22,656 bases of DNA from Bacillota bacterium (lineage in GTDB: Bacteria > Bacillota > Clostridia > Christensenellales > UMGS416), in contig JAEZSC010000038.1 in NCBI GenBank assembly GCA_023422005.1, positions 1 through 22,656 on the forward strand. Reading direction: 5' to 3'. The translations under genes were made by a program, and so were the position numbers. Below are positions 14,839 to 21,811 of this stretch, piece by piece (position 1 is the first letter of the stretch; the number at the start of each line of letters is the position of its first letter). The notes below the pieces were generated by a model, which ran no database searches, was not told the origin of the DNA, and worked only from the letters and a program-made list of their open reading frames with translations.

Positions 14839-15373
14839 CTTGACCCGGATCCTTTCCGCTTAAGAAGCGGGCGCGGATTTGTGAGATCTCCTCACCGCTA
14901 AAACCCAGCGCCTGCAAAAAGCGCACATGGGCCTGGGGTGAGGATTGCTCCAGGCCCCGGTGGAGCGAACGCGCCCGGTCCCGGTCCAGCCCTGCGCTGT
15001 GCAGCAGGCGGCCCAGCGCTTCCTCATCCGGCGCCTGGCTGCGGCCAAGACAGTCGCCAATGATGCCGATCAGCGCCATCTGCCTGGCCTTGATGGCGGC
15101 CAGCTCTTCACCCAGTTCGCACAGCCGCCGCAGCAGCATGCCGTGCACGGCGTCGCCCCGGCCGGCCAGCAGGCCGGGCATCTGTTCCAGCGGCACGCCG
15201 GCGTCCCGGTACAGCAGCACCTGGCGCAGGCGCTCCTGATCCTCCTCTGTGTAAAGGCGGTAGCCGTTGGCGCCCCGCGCCGTGGGGGACACCAGGCCCA
15301 GCTTGTCATAGTAGAGCAGCGCCGTGCGCGATATGCCGAATTTGGCGGCAGCTTTGCCGGTCGTCAGCGCCAT
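14825..15373 (-). CDS. MerR family transcriptional regulator
   Basis: The 182-residue protein has a winged-helix MerR domain (1-70): TTGKAAAKFGISRTALLYYDKLGLVSP, then NGYRLYTEEDQERLRQVLLYRDAGVPLEQM. The coiled-coil dimerisation helix (about 75-105) and a C-terminal part of about 75 residues follow. That C-terminal part lacks an evident cysteine metal site and more resembles drug-type effector regions; its ligand is unknown. Upstream lies a promoter with the 19-base spacer expected for MerR-type activation by DNA distortion. It is followed by and overlaps the MFS exporter gene. The gene is divergent from thyA. Confidence 0.92.
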   Translation of the reverse strand: MALTTGKAAAKFGISRTALLYYDKLGLVSPTARGANGYRLYTEEDQERLRQVLLYRDAGVPLEQMPGLLAGRGDAVHGMLLRRLCELGEELAAIKARQMALIGIIGDCLGRSQAPDEEALGRLLHSAGLDRDRARSLHRGLEQSSPQAHVRFLQALGFSGEEISQIRARFLSGKDPGQDEKN

Positions 15374-15402
15374 GTCGGGCCTCCTCCAGTGGGGATGACC
15401 AT

Positions 15403-15433
15403 AGTGTAAAGTATAAAGCTATAGACAGGTCAA
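15403..15433 (-). promoter_or_regulatory. MerR-type promoter with 19-base spacer
   Basis: On the minus strand TTGACC (15433-15428) and TACACT (15408-15403) are separated by 19 bases, longer than the usual 17. This is the hallmark of promoters that MerR-family proteins activate by untwisting. GACC and GGTC ends give partial dyad symmetry. It probably drives the merR-MFS operon under autoregulation. Confidence 0.6.
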
Positions 15434-15440
15434 GTGGTTT

Positions 15441-15470
15441 TTGATAACGGCGGGTATGACATGGTATAAT
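15441..15470 (+). promoter_or_regulatory. promoter of thyA-folA
   Basis: TTGATA (15441-15446), an 18-base spacer, and TATAAT (15465-15470) preceded by TGG form a good extended -10 promoter. It lies 24 bases before the GTG start of thyA. Confidence 0.65.
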
Positions 15471-15493
15471 GTGCAAAAAGTTCGAGGTGCACC

Positions 15494-16324
15494 GTGAGCC
15501 ACGCCGACAGGCTATTTATAGAAAACTGCAGGGACATCCTGCAAAACGGCTGCCGCGACGACGAGCTGCCCGTGCGCGCCCGCTGGGAGGACGGCACGCC
15601 CGCCCACGCCGTCAAGCGCTTCTGCATCGTCAACCGCTATGATCTGAGCGCGGAATTCCCGGCGCTGACGCTGCGCAAGACCAACCTGCGGGCCGCCATC
15701 GACGAAATTCTGTGGATCTGGCAGCGCAAGTCCAGCAACACCCATGACCTCAACAGCCGCATCTGGGACCCGTGGGCCGACGAGAACGGATCCATCGGCA
15801 AGGCGTACGGCTATCAGCTGGGCGTAAAACACCAATACCCCGAGGGCGAGTTTGACCAGGTGGATCGCATGCTCTACGACCTCAAGCACAACCCCCAGAG
15901 CCGGCGCATCCTCTCCAACCTTTATGTGCACCAGGACCTGCACGAGATGCGCCTGTATCCGTGCGCCTACAGCCTGACGCTGAATGTGTCCGGCGGCATG
16001 CTGAACGCGCTGCTGAACCAGCGCTCCCAGGACATGCTGGTGGCCAACAACTGGAACGTGTGCCAATACGCTGTGCTGGTGCACATGTTCGCCCGGGCCA
16101 GCGGCCTGCGGGTCGGCGAGCTCGTGCACGTCATCGCCGACGCCCACATCTACGACCGCCACATCCCGCTGGTAGAGAAGCTGTTGGCGCTGGAAGGGTT
16201 CGACGCGCCCACGCTGGACATCGACCCGGACATTACGGATTTTTACGCCTTCCGGGTGGAAAGCTTCCGCTTTTCCAACTATCGCTACGCCTCCAGCAAG
16301 CTCAACCCGCCGCTGGCAGTCTAA
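15494..16324 (+). CDS. thyA: thymidylate synthase ThyA
   Basis: This 276-residue enzyme makes dTMP from dUMP with methylene-tetrahydrofolate, releasing dihydrofolate. Family hallmarks are present: FPALTLRKTNLRAAIDEILWIWQ, WDPWADENGSIGKAYGYQ, and SRRIL. The catalytic Cys157 sits in LYPCAYSLTLNV, followed by LNQRSQDMLVANNWNVCQYAVLVHM and ADAHIYDRHI. The residue after the active-site Cys is Ala rather than the His of the E. coli type, and NNWN replaces the usual LPFN. As I recall, this is characteristic of a Firmicutes branch rather than a defect. The start codon is GTG, with GAGGTG upstream. The folA gene begins 13 bases after the stop, with its ribosome site overlapping the end of thyA. Confidence 0.96.
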   Translation: MSHADRLFIENCRDILQNGCRDDELPVRARWEDGTPAHAVKRFCIVNRYDLSAEFPALTLRKTNLRAAIDEILWIWQRKSSNTHDLNSRIWDPWADENGSIGKAYGYQLGVKHQYPEGEFDQVDRMLYDLKHNPQSRRILSNLYVHQDLHEMRLYPCAYSLTLNVSGGMLNALLNQRSQDMLVANNWNVCQYAVLVHMFARASGLRVGELVHVIADAHIYDRHIPLVEKLLALEGFDAPTLDIDPDITDFYAFRVESFRFSNYRYASSKLNPPLAV

Positions 16325-16337
16325 AGGAGGGCGCGTC

Positions 16338-16841
16338 ATGGATATGATCGCTTCGGTGGACCGCAATTGGGGCATCGGCCGCGGCGGCGCTCTGCTGGCG
16401 CGGGTGCCCGAGGACATGCGCCATTTCCGCAGCACAACCCAGGGCGGCGTTGTGATTCTGGGCCACAGCACGCTGCGCACGTTCCCCGGCGGCCGGCCGC
16501 TCAAGGATCGGGCCAACATCATATTGTCCCGCGACCCAGCGCTTCAGATCGAGGGCGCGGCGGTGTGCCACAGCGTGGAGGATGCCCTGAGGGCCGCGCG
16601 GCGGCATGAGGCCGCCGGGCAGCGTGTGTATGTCATCGGCGGGGCCAGCGTTTATAAGCAGCTGGCGCCCTACTGTGCCGGGGCCATACTGACCGAGTGG
16701 AACGCGGCCTTTCCCGCCGACGCCTTCTTCCCGGATCTGAACGCCTTGGGCTGGCAGCGGGCCGAAGAGCTGGGCCGGGGTGAGCACGAAGGCCTGGGCT
16801 TTGTTTTTGTGCGGTATGAGAACCCCAGGCCGTTGCGCTAG
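16338..16841 (+). CDS. folA: dihydrofolate reductase
   Basis: The 167-residue enzyme reduces dihydrofolate to tetrahydrofolate with NADPH, regenerating the cofactor consumed by ThyA. Motifs: MIASVDRNWGIGRGGALL (Met20-loop region), VPEDMRHFRSTT with the acidic active-site residue, VVILGHSTLRTFPGGRPLKDRANIILSRD, and VYVIGGASVYKQLAPYC (NADPH binding). The C-terminal strand pair is AFFPD...FVFVRYE. The usual GR-x-T is GHST here. AAAGGAGG lies seven bases before ATG 16338. The gene forms a thyA-folA operon, a common and functionally logical pair. Confidence 0.94.
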   Translation: MDMIASVDRNWGIGRGGALLARVPEDMRHFRSTTQGGVVILGHSTLRTFPGGRPLKDRANIILSRDPALQIEGAAVCHSVEDALRAARRHEAAGQRVYVIGGASVYKQLAPYCAGAILTEWNAAFPADAFFPDLNALGWQRAEELGRGEHEGLGFVFVRYENPRPLR

Positions 16842-16855
16842 AAGCGCTTGAGGAC

Positions 16856-16874
16856 GGCCGTATGCAATACGGCC
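16856..16874. repeat. short perfect palindrome GGCCGTAT-gca-ATACGGCC
   Basis: An 8-base perfect stem with a 3-base loop begins 15 bases after the folA stop and is followed by CTACG. It resembles '..GTATGCAATAC..CCCTACG' intergenic repeats that I recall from many bacterial genomes. No T run, so termination is doubtful. Confidence 0.6.
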
Positions 16875-16941
16875 CTACGAACGCGCCAGCGGAACCGAGA
16901 AGCAGCTAATCAACCCTTTCCCTCTCCTTGCATCTATAGAT

Positions 16942-17007
16942 GGGGTCCGAAGGTTTCCAAAGGGCGATCGGAAAGCCCTTTGGTCGCGCCTCAAAGGCGC
17001 GAAACCC
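16942..17007 (+). repeat. two-hairpin intergenic repeat, copy B
   Basis: Starts GGGGTCC. Hairpin 1: CCAAAGGGC (16957-16965) with GCCCTTTGG (16975-16983). Hairpin 2: TCGCGCC (16984-16990) with GGCGCGA (16996-17002). Compared with copy A, hairpin 2 differs by a paired T-A to C-G exchange that keeps the stem. It lies between the convergent ends of folA and mnmE. Confidence 0.88.
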
Positions 17008-17014
17008 TGTGTTC

Positions 17015-18376
17015 CTACTTCCCCAAACAAAACCTCGAAAAAATCAAATCTATGACATCCTCATCGGCGGTACGCCCGGTGATCTGCCCCAGCGCGTGCC
17101 AGCCGGCGCGGATGTCCACGGCGGCGGTGTCCGGCGGAAAGCCCATCCGCAGCGCGGCGATGGCATCCTGCAGCGCCGTGAGCGCCTGGCGGGCGCAGTG
17201 GATGTGGCGCTGGTTGCTGAGCACCGCGCTCTCGTTGGCGGCCTGGTCCGCGCCGCACAGGCGCAGAATGGCAGCCTCCAGCACGGCAATACCCTCGCCG
17301 GTGCGCGCGGACACCGCTACGGCTTCGGCGCAGCACAGCGCATCCTGCGCCTGCTCCGGCGACATCGCCTGGGGCAGGTCGGCCTTGTTCCACACAAGGA
17401 TGGCCGGCACCTCGCCCAGGGCGGCGCGGATGTCCCGATCCTCCCCGGTGACGCCGGCGCTGCCATCCACGACCAGCAGGCACAGCGCGGCGCTGGCCAT
17501 GGCCGAACGGGCCCGCTCCACGCCCAGGCGCTCCACCTCGTCACCGGCCTCGCGGATGCCGGCGGTATCCACAAAGGTCACGGCCAGGCCGCCGATGCTG
17601 GCCGACGCGTCCAGCGTGTCGCGGGTGGTGCCGGGCTGGGCGGTCACGATGGCGCGCTCCGCGCCCAGCAGCGCGTTGAGCAGCGAGGATTTGCCGGCGT
17701 TGGGCCGGCCCACGATGGCGCACCGCACGCCCTCGCGCAGCGTCTGCCCGGTGTGGGCGGTGGCCAGCAGCTCTCCGAGGCTGCCGGCGATGCCCTCCAG
17801 TTTGCGCAAGGCTGCTGTGGCGGTGGGTACTTCCAGGTCCTCCTCGGGGTAATCCACGGTGACCTCGATCTCGGCCAGCAGCGCCAGCAGCTCATCCTGC
17901 AGCGCCGTAACCCGGCGACCCAGGCGGCCCTCCAGCTGGTGCAGCGCCAGCCGGCGCGCGCCTTCGGCCTGCGCGCCGATCACATCCATGACCGCCTCGG
18001 CCTGGGAGAGGTCCAGCCGGCCGTTCAAAAAGGCCCGCTTGGTGAACTCCCCTGGCTGCGCCGGCACAGCCCCGGCGGCAAACAGCGCCTCCAGCACCGC
18101 CCGCACCGGCTGAGCGCCGCCGTGGCAGTGCACCTCGGCGCAATCCTCGCCGGTGTAGCTGTGGGGCGCGGGAAAATAAACGGCCAGGCCGTGGTCGGCC
18201 ACGTGGCCGCCGTTTCTCACCGTACCGTAATATAGATGTCTGGGTGCAAACTCCTGGCGGGAGAAGCAGCGCCGCAGCACGGGCAGCGCCTGGGGGCCGC
18301 TCACACGAACGACGGCCACACCGGCGGCGCCGGGAGCGGAGGCCAGGGCGGCGATTGTGGTTTCTTCGTAGGGCAA
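17015..18376 (-). CDS. mnmE: tRNA modification GTPase MnmE
   Basis: The 453-residue protein has the standard MnmE layout. The N-terminal folate-binding domain (1-120) starts EETTIAALASAPGAAGVAVVRVSG. A helical domain is interrupted by the G domain (about 215-375), with GRPNAGKSSLLNALL, GTTRDT, DTAG and NKAD. The C-terminal FCLGK carries the catalytic Cys450. Together with MnmG it installs the aminomethyl-type group on U34 of several tRNAs. The start codon is TTG: the in-frame region upstream runs into a TAA 30 bases earlier without an ATG, and the nearby ATG is out of frame. An AGGA site and an extended -10 box lie upstream. It is divergent from the TGT-like gene; mnmG is not in the window. 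Confidence 0.96.
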   Translation of the reverse strand: MPYEETTIAALASAPGAAGVAVVRVSGPQALPVLRRCFSRQEFAPRHLYYGTVRNGGHVADHGLAVYFPAPHSYTGEDCAEVHCHGGAQPVRAVLEALFAAGAVPAQPGEFTKRAFLNGRLDLSQAEAVMDVIGAQAEGARRLALHQLEGRLGRRVTALQDELLALLAEIEVTVDYPEEDLEVPTATAALRKLEGIAGSLGELLATAHTGQTLREGVRCAIVGRPNAGKSSLLNALLGAERAIVTAQPGTTRDTLDASASIGGLAVTFVDTAGIREAGDEVERLGVERARSAMASAALCLLVVDGSAGVTGEDRDIRAALGEVPAILVWNKADLPQAMSPEQAQDALCCAEAVAVSARTGEGIAVLEAAILRLCGADQAANESAVLSNQRHIHCARQALTALQDAIAALRMGFPPDTAAVDIRAGWHALGQITGRTADEDVIDLIFSRFCLGK

Positions 18377-18405
18377 AGGGAAGTCATCCTTTTTTGTTTT
18401 TCGTT

Positions 18406-18414
18406 AGTATAGCA
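18406..18414 (-). promoter_or_regulatory. extended -10 promoter of mnmE
   Basis: Read on the minus strand, TGCTATACT is an extended -10 box about 30 bases before the TTG start codon. No clear -35 hexamer. Confidence 0.5.
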
Positions 18415-18449
18415 CATTCTCCATGGGCATGAACCCATGCGGGGAGGGA

Positions 18450-18511
18450 GGATTTCGCGCCCTAGGGCGCGGCCAAAGGTCTCCGATCGCCCTTTGGAAT
18501 CCTTCGGCGCC
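18450..18511 (-). repeat. two-hairpin intergenic repeat, copy C (inverted)
   Basis: On the minus strand the copy reads CCGAAGG, then hairpin 1 with CCAAAGG pairing CCTTTGG, then hairpin 2 CGCGCC-ctag-GGCGCG, then AAAT. The core CCAAAGGGCGATCGGA is identical to copy B for 16 bases. Hairpin 1 is shorter (7 pairs) because its 3' arm has diverged. It lies between the divergent mnmE and TGT-like genes, in the opposite orientation to copies A and B. Confidence 0.85.
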
Positions 18512-18577
18512 ATTCTATTATTGTCGCGGAAAGCCAAGCCGCAAAGCAGACCTAAGCAAAGAGCGCTCCGAATTTTG

Positions 18578-18586
18578 TGGTATACT
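18578..18586 (+). promoter_or_regulatory. extended -10 promoter of the TGT-like/Rmt-like operon
   Basis: TGGTATACT is an extended -10 box 43 bases before the ATG at 18630. No good -35 is visible. Confidence 0.5.
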
Positions 18587-18629
18587 ATAAAACACTGCCA
18601 AACAGGCAGATGTCCCCTCAGGAGCACCG

Positions 18630-19694
18630 ATGAAACAACTGGACCTGGGCCATACAACATTATCCCTGCCCGCCTTTTTCCCCGACGGCACGAGGGGCTT
18701 TTTGCGCTGCGCCTCGGCGCAGGACGCCAAGAGTGTCGGCGTGCAGGGGCTGGTCATGAATACATACCATTTGCTGGCCTCACCGGGACCGTCCCTGGTG
18801 AAGGCTTCCGGCGGGCTGCACCGCTTCAGTGGCTGGGACGGGCCGATTTTGACCGACAGCGGCGGCTTCCAGGCCCTGTCGCTGATCACCAAAGACCCTT
18901 CCAAAGGCCGCATCGACCGCCACGGCATCACGTTTCAAGATGAGAAGCGGGGCAAGAAGATACTGCTGACGCCGGAGAAGTGCATCGCCGCCCAGCTGGA
19001 CATGGGCAGCGACATCGTCATGTGCCTGGATTGCTGCACAGACCCGGCGGCCCCGGAGCGCCAGCAGCGCGAGGCCGTGGAGCTGACCATCCGCTGGGCC
19101 CAGGCCTGCCGGGCGGAATTTGACCGGCGAACCAAGGGCAGAGAGCGCAAGCCGCTGCTGCTGGGCATCGTGCAGGGCGGGCTGGACCGGGGCTTGCGAG
19201 CCGAGTGTGCCGATGGCCTGCGCCCGCTGGGCTTCGCCGGCTATGGCTTTGGCGGCTGGCCGCTGGACCGCGAGGGTAACCTGCTTTATGACCTGCTGGA
19301 GGACACCGCCGCGATCATGGGCGAGGGGGGCCTGCGCTACGCCATGGGCCTGGGCCGGCCCGAGGAGATCGTGCGGCTGCACCGCGCCGGGTATGACCTT
19401 TTTGACTGCGTGATCCCCACGCGGGAGGCCCGCCACGCCAAGCTCTATGTGTTCAACGGCAAGCCACTTTCGCAGCCGGGGTTCTATGACCCGCTGTACA
19501 TCAACAAAGAAGCCTACGCCCGCGACTTCCGCCCCATGGACGAGCACTGCCGCTGCGAGGCGTGCCGGCACCACAGCCGGGCATTCCTGCATCACCTCTT
19601 CGCCCAGGGAGACCCGCTGGGGCTGCGGCTGGCCACCGGGCACAACCTGGCCTTTTACGCGCGGCTGATGGAGCGCCTGGCCGATGAACGCTGA
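18630..19694 (+). CDS. divergent tRNA-guanine transglycosylase (TGT) family protein
   Basis: The 354-residue protein keeps the TGT core. NTYHL is at 44-48, the base-exchange Asp76 sits in TDSGGFQ, and Asp134 is where the 'FDECTP' motif lies. GIVQGG is at 179-184, the nucleophile Asp259 in FDCVIPTR, and the zinc site is C307-x-C309-x2-C312-x25-H338. The enzyme should exchange guanine in an RNA for a 7-deazaguanine base. Differences from the queuosine type: the recognition loop, usually GGLxVGE, is GGWPLDREG (208-216), and the protein is somewhat shorter than the usual 370-380 residues. The base it inserts is therefore uncertain. AGGAG is six bases before the ATG. It overlaps the Rmt-like gene by 11 bases. 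No preQ-synthesis genes are visible. Confidence 0.85.
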   Translation: MKQLDLGHTTLSLPAFFPDGTRGFLRCASAQDAKSVGVQGLVMNTYHLLASPGPSLVKASGGLHRFSGWDGPILTDSGGFQALSLITKDPSKGRIDRHGITFQDEKRGKKILLTPEKCIAAQLDMGSDIVMCLDCCTDPAAPERQQREAVELTIRWAQACRAEFDRRTKGRERKPLLLGIVQGGLDRGLRAECADGLRPLGFAGYGFGGWPLDREGNLLYDLLEDTAAIMGEGGLRYAMGLGRPEEIVRLHRAGYDLFDCVIPTREARHAKLYVFNGKPLSQPGFYDPLYINKEAYARDFRPMDEHCRCEACRHHSRAFLHHLFAQGDPLGLRLATGHNLAFYARLMERLADER

Positions 19695-20472
19695 GGCATT
19701 GGCGGCGCGGCTGCTGCAGAGCAAGGCCGGCAGGCAGGTAAGCCCGGACGTGGTGGCCGAGGCCGCCGCCTGGGCGCTGGCGCGCTACCGCCCCAAGGAC
19801 GCCGAGAAGGCCGCCAAGACCCGCCTGCACCAGCTGTATGGCAGCTATGTGGAGGATGGGGAGCTGGCTCGGGCCGCCGCCATCGTGGCAGATCTGGAGC
19901 GCGGCGAGCTCTGCGCCACCGACGCCGCAGCGGCCATGCTGCCGCTGCACAGCTCCACCCGCGAGCGCCAGCACAGCCTGGCCGCGTGTTATGACGCCAT
20001 CTGGGCGGCCTGCGGCTCGCCGGCTCGCGTGGCCGACATCGCCTGCGGCTTGAACCCCTTGAGCTTTTGCGCGCTGGGCCGCACGGATTTTGAGCTTGTG
20101 GCCATGGACGCCGGGCAGGACATCGCGGCGCTATTGAACCGCTTCTTCGCCGCAGCCCATCTGCCGCGCTTTTGCGCCCAAGCCGGCGACGCGCTGGCCC
20201 GCCCGCCGCAGGGGCGCTTCGACGTGGCGCTGATCATGAAATTCCTGCCGCTGTGCGAGCGCATGGCCCGCGGCGGCGCCCGCCGCCTGCTGGACGCCGT
20301 GGACGCCCGGCACCTGGTCGTGAGCTTCCCGACCCGCACGCTGGGCGGGCGCAACGTGGGTATGGAGGAAAACTATGCCCAGTGGTTTCAGACTCTGGGC
20401 TATCCGGGCAAGCTTATTCACAGCTTCGCGCTATCCAACGAGCTGTTCCTGATCGTGGAGGGGCGCTCATAA
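19684..20472 (+). CDS. ArmA/Rmt-like 16S rRNA (guanine1405-N7)-methyltransferase family protein
   Basis: The 262-residue protein follows the ArmA/Rmt/FmrO pattern along its whole length. The N-terminal helical part has AAKTRLHQLYGSY (43-55) and LHSSTRERQHSL (88-99). The SAM motif VADIACGLNPLSF is at 116-128, the acidic residue after strand 2 is D142, and the catalytic-region MKFLP is at 185-189. VVSFPTRTLGGRNVGMEENYAQWF (212-235) and SNELFLIVEG end the protein. Known members methylate N7 of G1405 in 16S rRNA and block 4,6-disubstituted deoxystreptamine aminoglycosides such as gentamicin and amikacin. Base composition matches its neighbours, so recent transfer is not apparent. Its ATG lies within the end of the TGT-like gene, indicating translational coupling. 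Resistance activity is inferred from homology only. Confidence 0.87.
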   Translation: MNAEALAARLLQSKAGRQVSPDVVAEAAAWALARYRPKDAEKAAKTRLHQLYGSYVEDGELARAAAIVADLERGELCATDAAAAMLPLHSSTRERQHSLAACYDAIWAACGSPARVADIACGLNPLSFCALGRTDFELVAMDAGQDIAALLNRFFAAAHLPRFCAQAGDALARPPQGRFDVALIMKFLPLCERMARGGARRLLDAVDARHLVVSFPTRTLGGRNVGMEENYAQWFQTLGYPGKLIHSFALSNELFLIVEGRS

Positions 20473-20540
20473 GCGCCCCAGCTTCGCCTTCGGCGCTGTT
20501 GCGCCTTGGCGTTCAGACGACTTGTACTCGTTGCTGGTTT

Positions 20541-20570
20541 ATCGCCCGACGATAACCGTCGTCGGGCGAT
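20541..20570. terminator. probable shared terminator between convergent operons
   Basis: A perfect 12-base stem, ATCGCCCGACGA with TCGTCGGGCGAT, around a six-base loop, lies between the converging Rmt-like and SPFH genes. The flanks are AT-rich (ATATCTTTACTTATAAA on the right, GGTTT on the left) but lack a long T run. A second hairpin, GGGGCGCT/AGCGCCCC (20460-20479), spans the Rmt-like stop codon. The rest of the gap to 20719 shows only short weak hairpins. Confidence 0.6.
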
Positions 20571-20719
20571 ATCTTTACTTATAAACTCATATGGTTTTAA
20601 AGAGACGATTTCGCCTGTGGGCGGGTCTTTTAACGACGTTTCCCTTTCTTTACGTTTCCTCCTGCCGAGTGAATCGTCAGTCGGTATCGACTTTTGCCTT
20701 CCTCTCTGGGCTTGCCAGG

Positions 20720-21784
20720 TTATACCGTCTGGGTGCCGCAGTCCGCGCAGAATTTTCCCGAAACCATTTTACGGCACTTGGGGCAGAAGTTATCTGCGCC
20801 AGCCGGCGCAGCGGCCGTGTCCCTCATGGGTTTGCCGCACTGGGGACAGAACTTCATCTCCGTGGCGCTGGCGAAGGTACAGGAGGAGCAGGCATACCGG
20901 GCGGCAGCCGCTTGGGCAGGCTGCGCTGCGGCGCCACCCATGGCGCCGGACATCTGCTGCGCCAGCTGGGCGCCCATGGCCACCTGGGCGCCCATGGCGG
21001 CAATGCCGCCGCCGCCGGGGGCATCAAAGCTATCGGCCAGATTGATCGCGGCATACTTGGACACGTTGTTCACAAAAGACTGCCCGGCGACCTTCTCCGC
21101 CATCTGCTGCACTTCCGGCGGGTAGTTGATGCTAAGGATGTTCACATCGGCGACGCCCAGGCCAAAGGCTTGCAGCTCTTGATCCAGCTCGGCCAGTATT
21201 TTCTTGCCCAATTTGCGGCTGTTCTGCTGCAGCGCCACCAGCGCGTTTACGCCGATGCTCTGCTGGCCATCCAGGATCGCCTCGGCCACCACAGGATTCA
21301 ATTCGCCCATGACCCGTTCGGAGATGTCCTGCAGAGAATAGCTGTCCTTGACTCCGGCCACCTTTTCGATGAACTTCTGGTAATCCCGGAACTCCACGAT
21401 CAGGTTGCCGTTGCAGCCCACGGGGATGCCGGAGGGAACTTCCGGCGTGGGTATCATGATGCGCTGGCGGGTGCCCCAGGGCATCAGCAGTTCTTTGCTG
21501 TTGACGAAGTAGACCTCCGCCCGCATGCCGGTGTCCCCGCGCAGGGAAAAAACGCCCTTTAACGTGGACAGGAAGGGCACGATCTGCGATGCGATGTCAT
21601 AGCTGCCCGCCTGCTCGAACACGCCCTCCACGACGCCGTTGGCGTAGAAGACAGCCTTTTGCCCGGCGCGGATGATCAGCTTTGCGCCCTTCTTGATCTC
21701 GGTGGCCGGCCACTTGTAAAAGAGCACGTCCTGGCGAAACTCTTCCCATTCAATGGTGTCTTTCCCTTGTCCAAACCATGGCAT
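20720..21784 (-). CDS. SPFH-domain protein with C-terminal zinc ribbons (YdjI-like)
   Basis: The 354-residue protein has an SPFH/band-7-like region over its first two-thirds: WPATEIKKGAKLIIRAGQKAVFYANGVVEGVFEQAGSYDI-type start, VFSLRGDTGMRAEVYFVNSKELL, and a helical part around QQNSRKLGKKILAELDQELQAFGLGVADVNI. A Gly/Ala/Met/Gln-rich linker (about 255-295) follows. Two zinc ribbons close it: C299-x2-C302...C313-x2-C316 and C334-x2-C337...C346-x2-C349. It resembles B. subtilis YdjI, and such proteins are often listed as 'virion core protein'-like. SPFH proteins assemble on membranes; with no membrane helix of its own, it probably relies on the membrane protein encoded just upstream. GCGGAGGAAG precedes ATG 21784. 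Confidence 0.88.
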   Translation of the reverse strand: MPWFGQGKDTIEWEEFRQDVLFYKWPATEIKKGAKLIIRAGQKAVFYANGVVEGVFEQAGSYDIASQIVPFLSTLKGVFSLRGDTGMRAEVYFVNSKELLMPWGTRQRIMIPTPEVPSGIPVGCNGNLIVEFRDYQKFIEKVAGVKDSYSLQDISERVMGELNPVVAEAILDGQQSIGVNALVALQQNSRKLGKKILAELDQELQAFGLGVADVNILSINYPPEVQQMAEKVAGQSFVNNVSKYAAINLADSFDAPGGGGIAAMGAQVAMGAQLAQQMSGAMGGAAAQPAQAAAARYACSSCTFASATEMKFCPQCGKPMRDTAAAPAGADNFCPKCRKMVSGKFCADCGTQTV

Positions 21785-21811
21785 ATTGGCTTCCTCCGCT
21801 CATTTAATAAA

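Noticed and set aside
16940..18235. Plus-strand open frame opposite mnmE
   Set aside because: Gly/His/Arg-rich product without recognisable domain; MnmE on the minus strand has all GTPase motifs and the catalytic Cys.
10151..18511. Repeat copies A-C as a CRISPR array or riboswitch
   Set aside because: Only three dispersed copies in both orientations and thousands of bases apart, so not an array. Contexts (leader, convergent, divergent) do not fit one cis-regulatory riboswitch.
18301..18660. Minus-strand ATG-started frame overlapping the mnmE start region
   Set aside because: It overlaps repeat copy C and the 5' ends of two genes, and the product is Pro-rich antisense-like. The true mnmE start is the TTG at 18376 in another frame.
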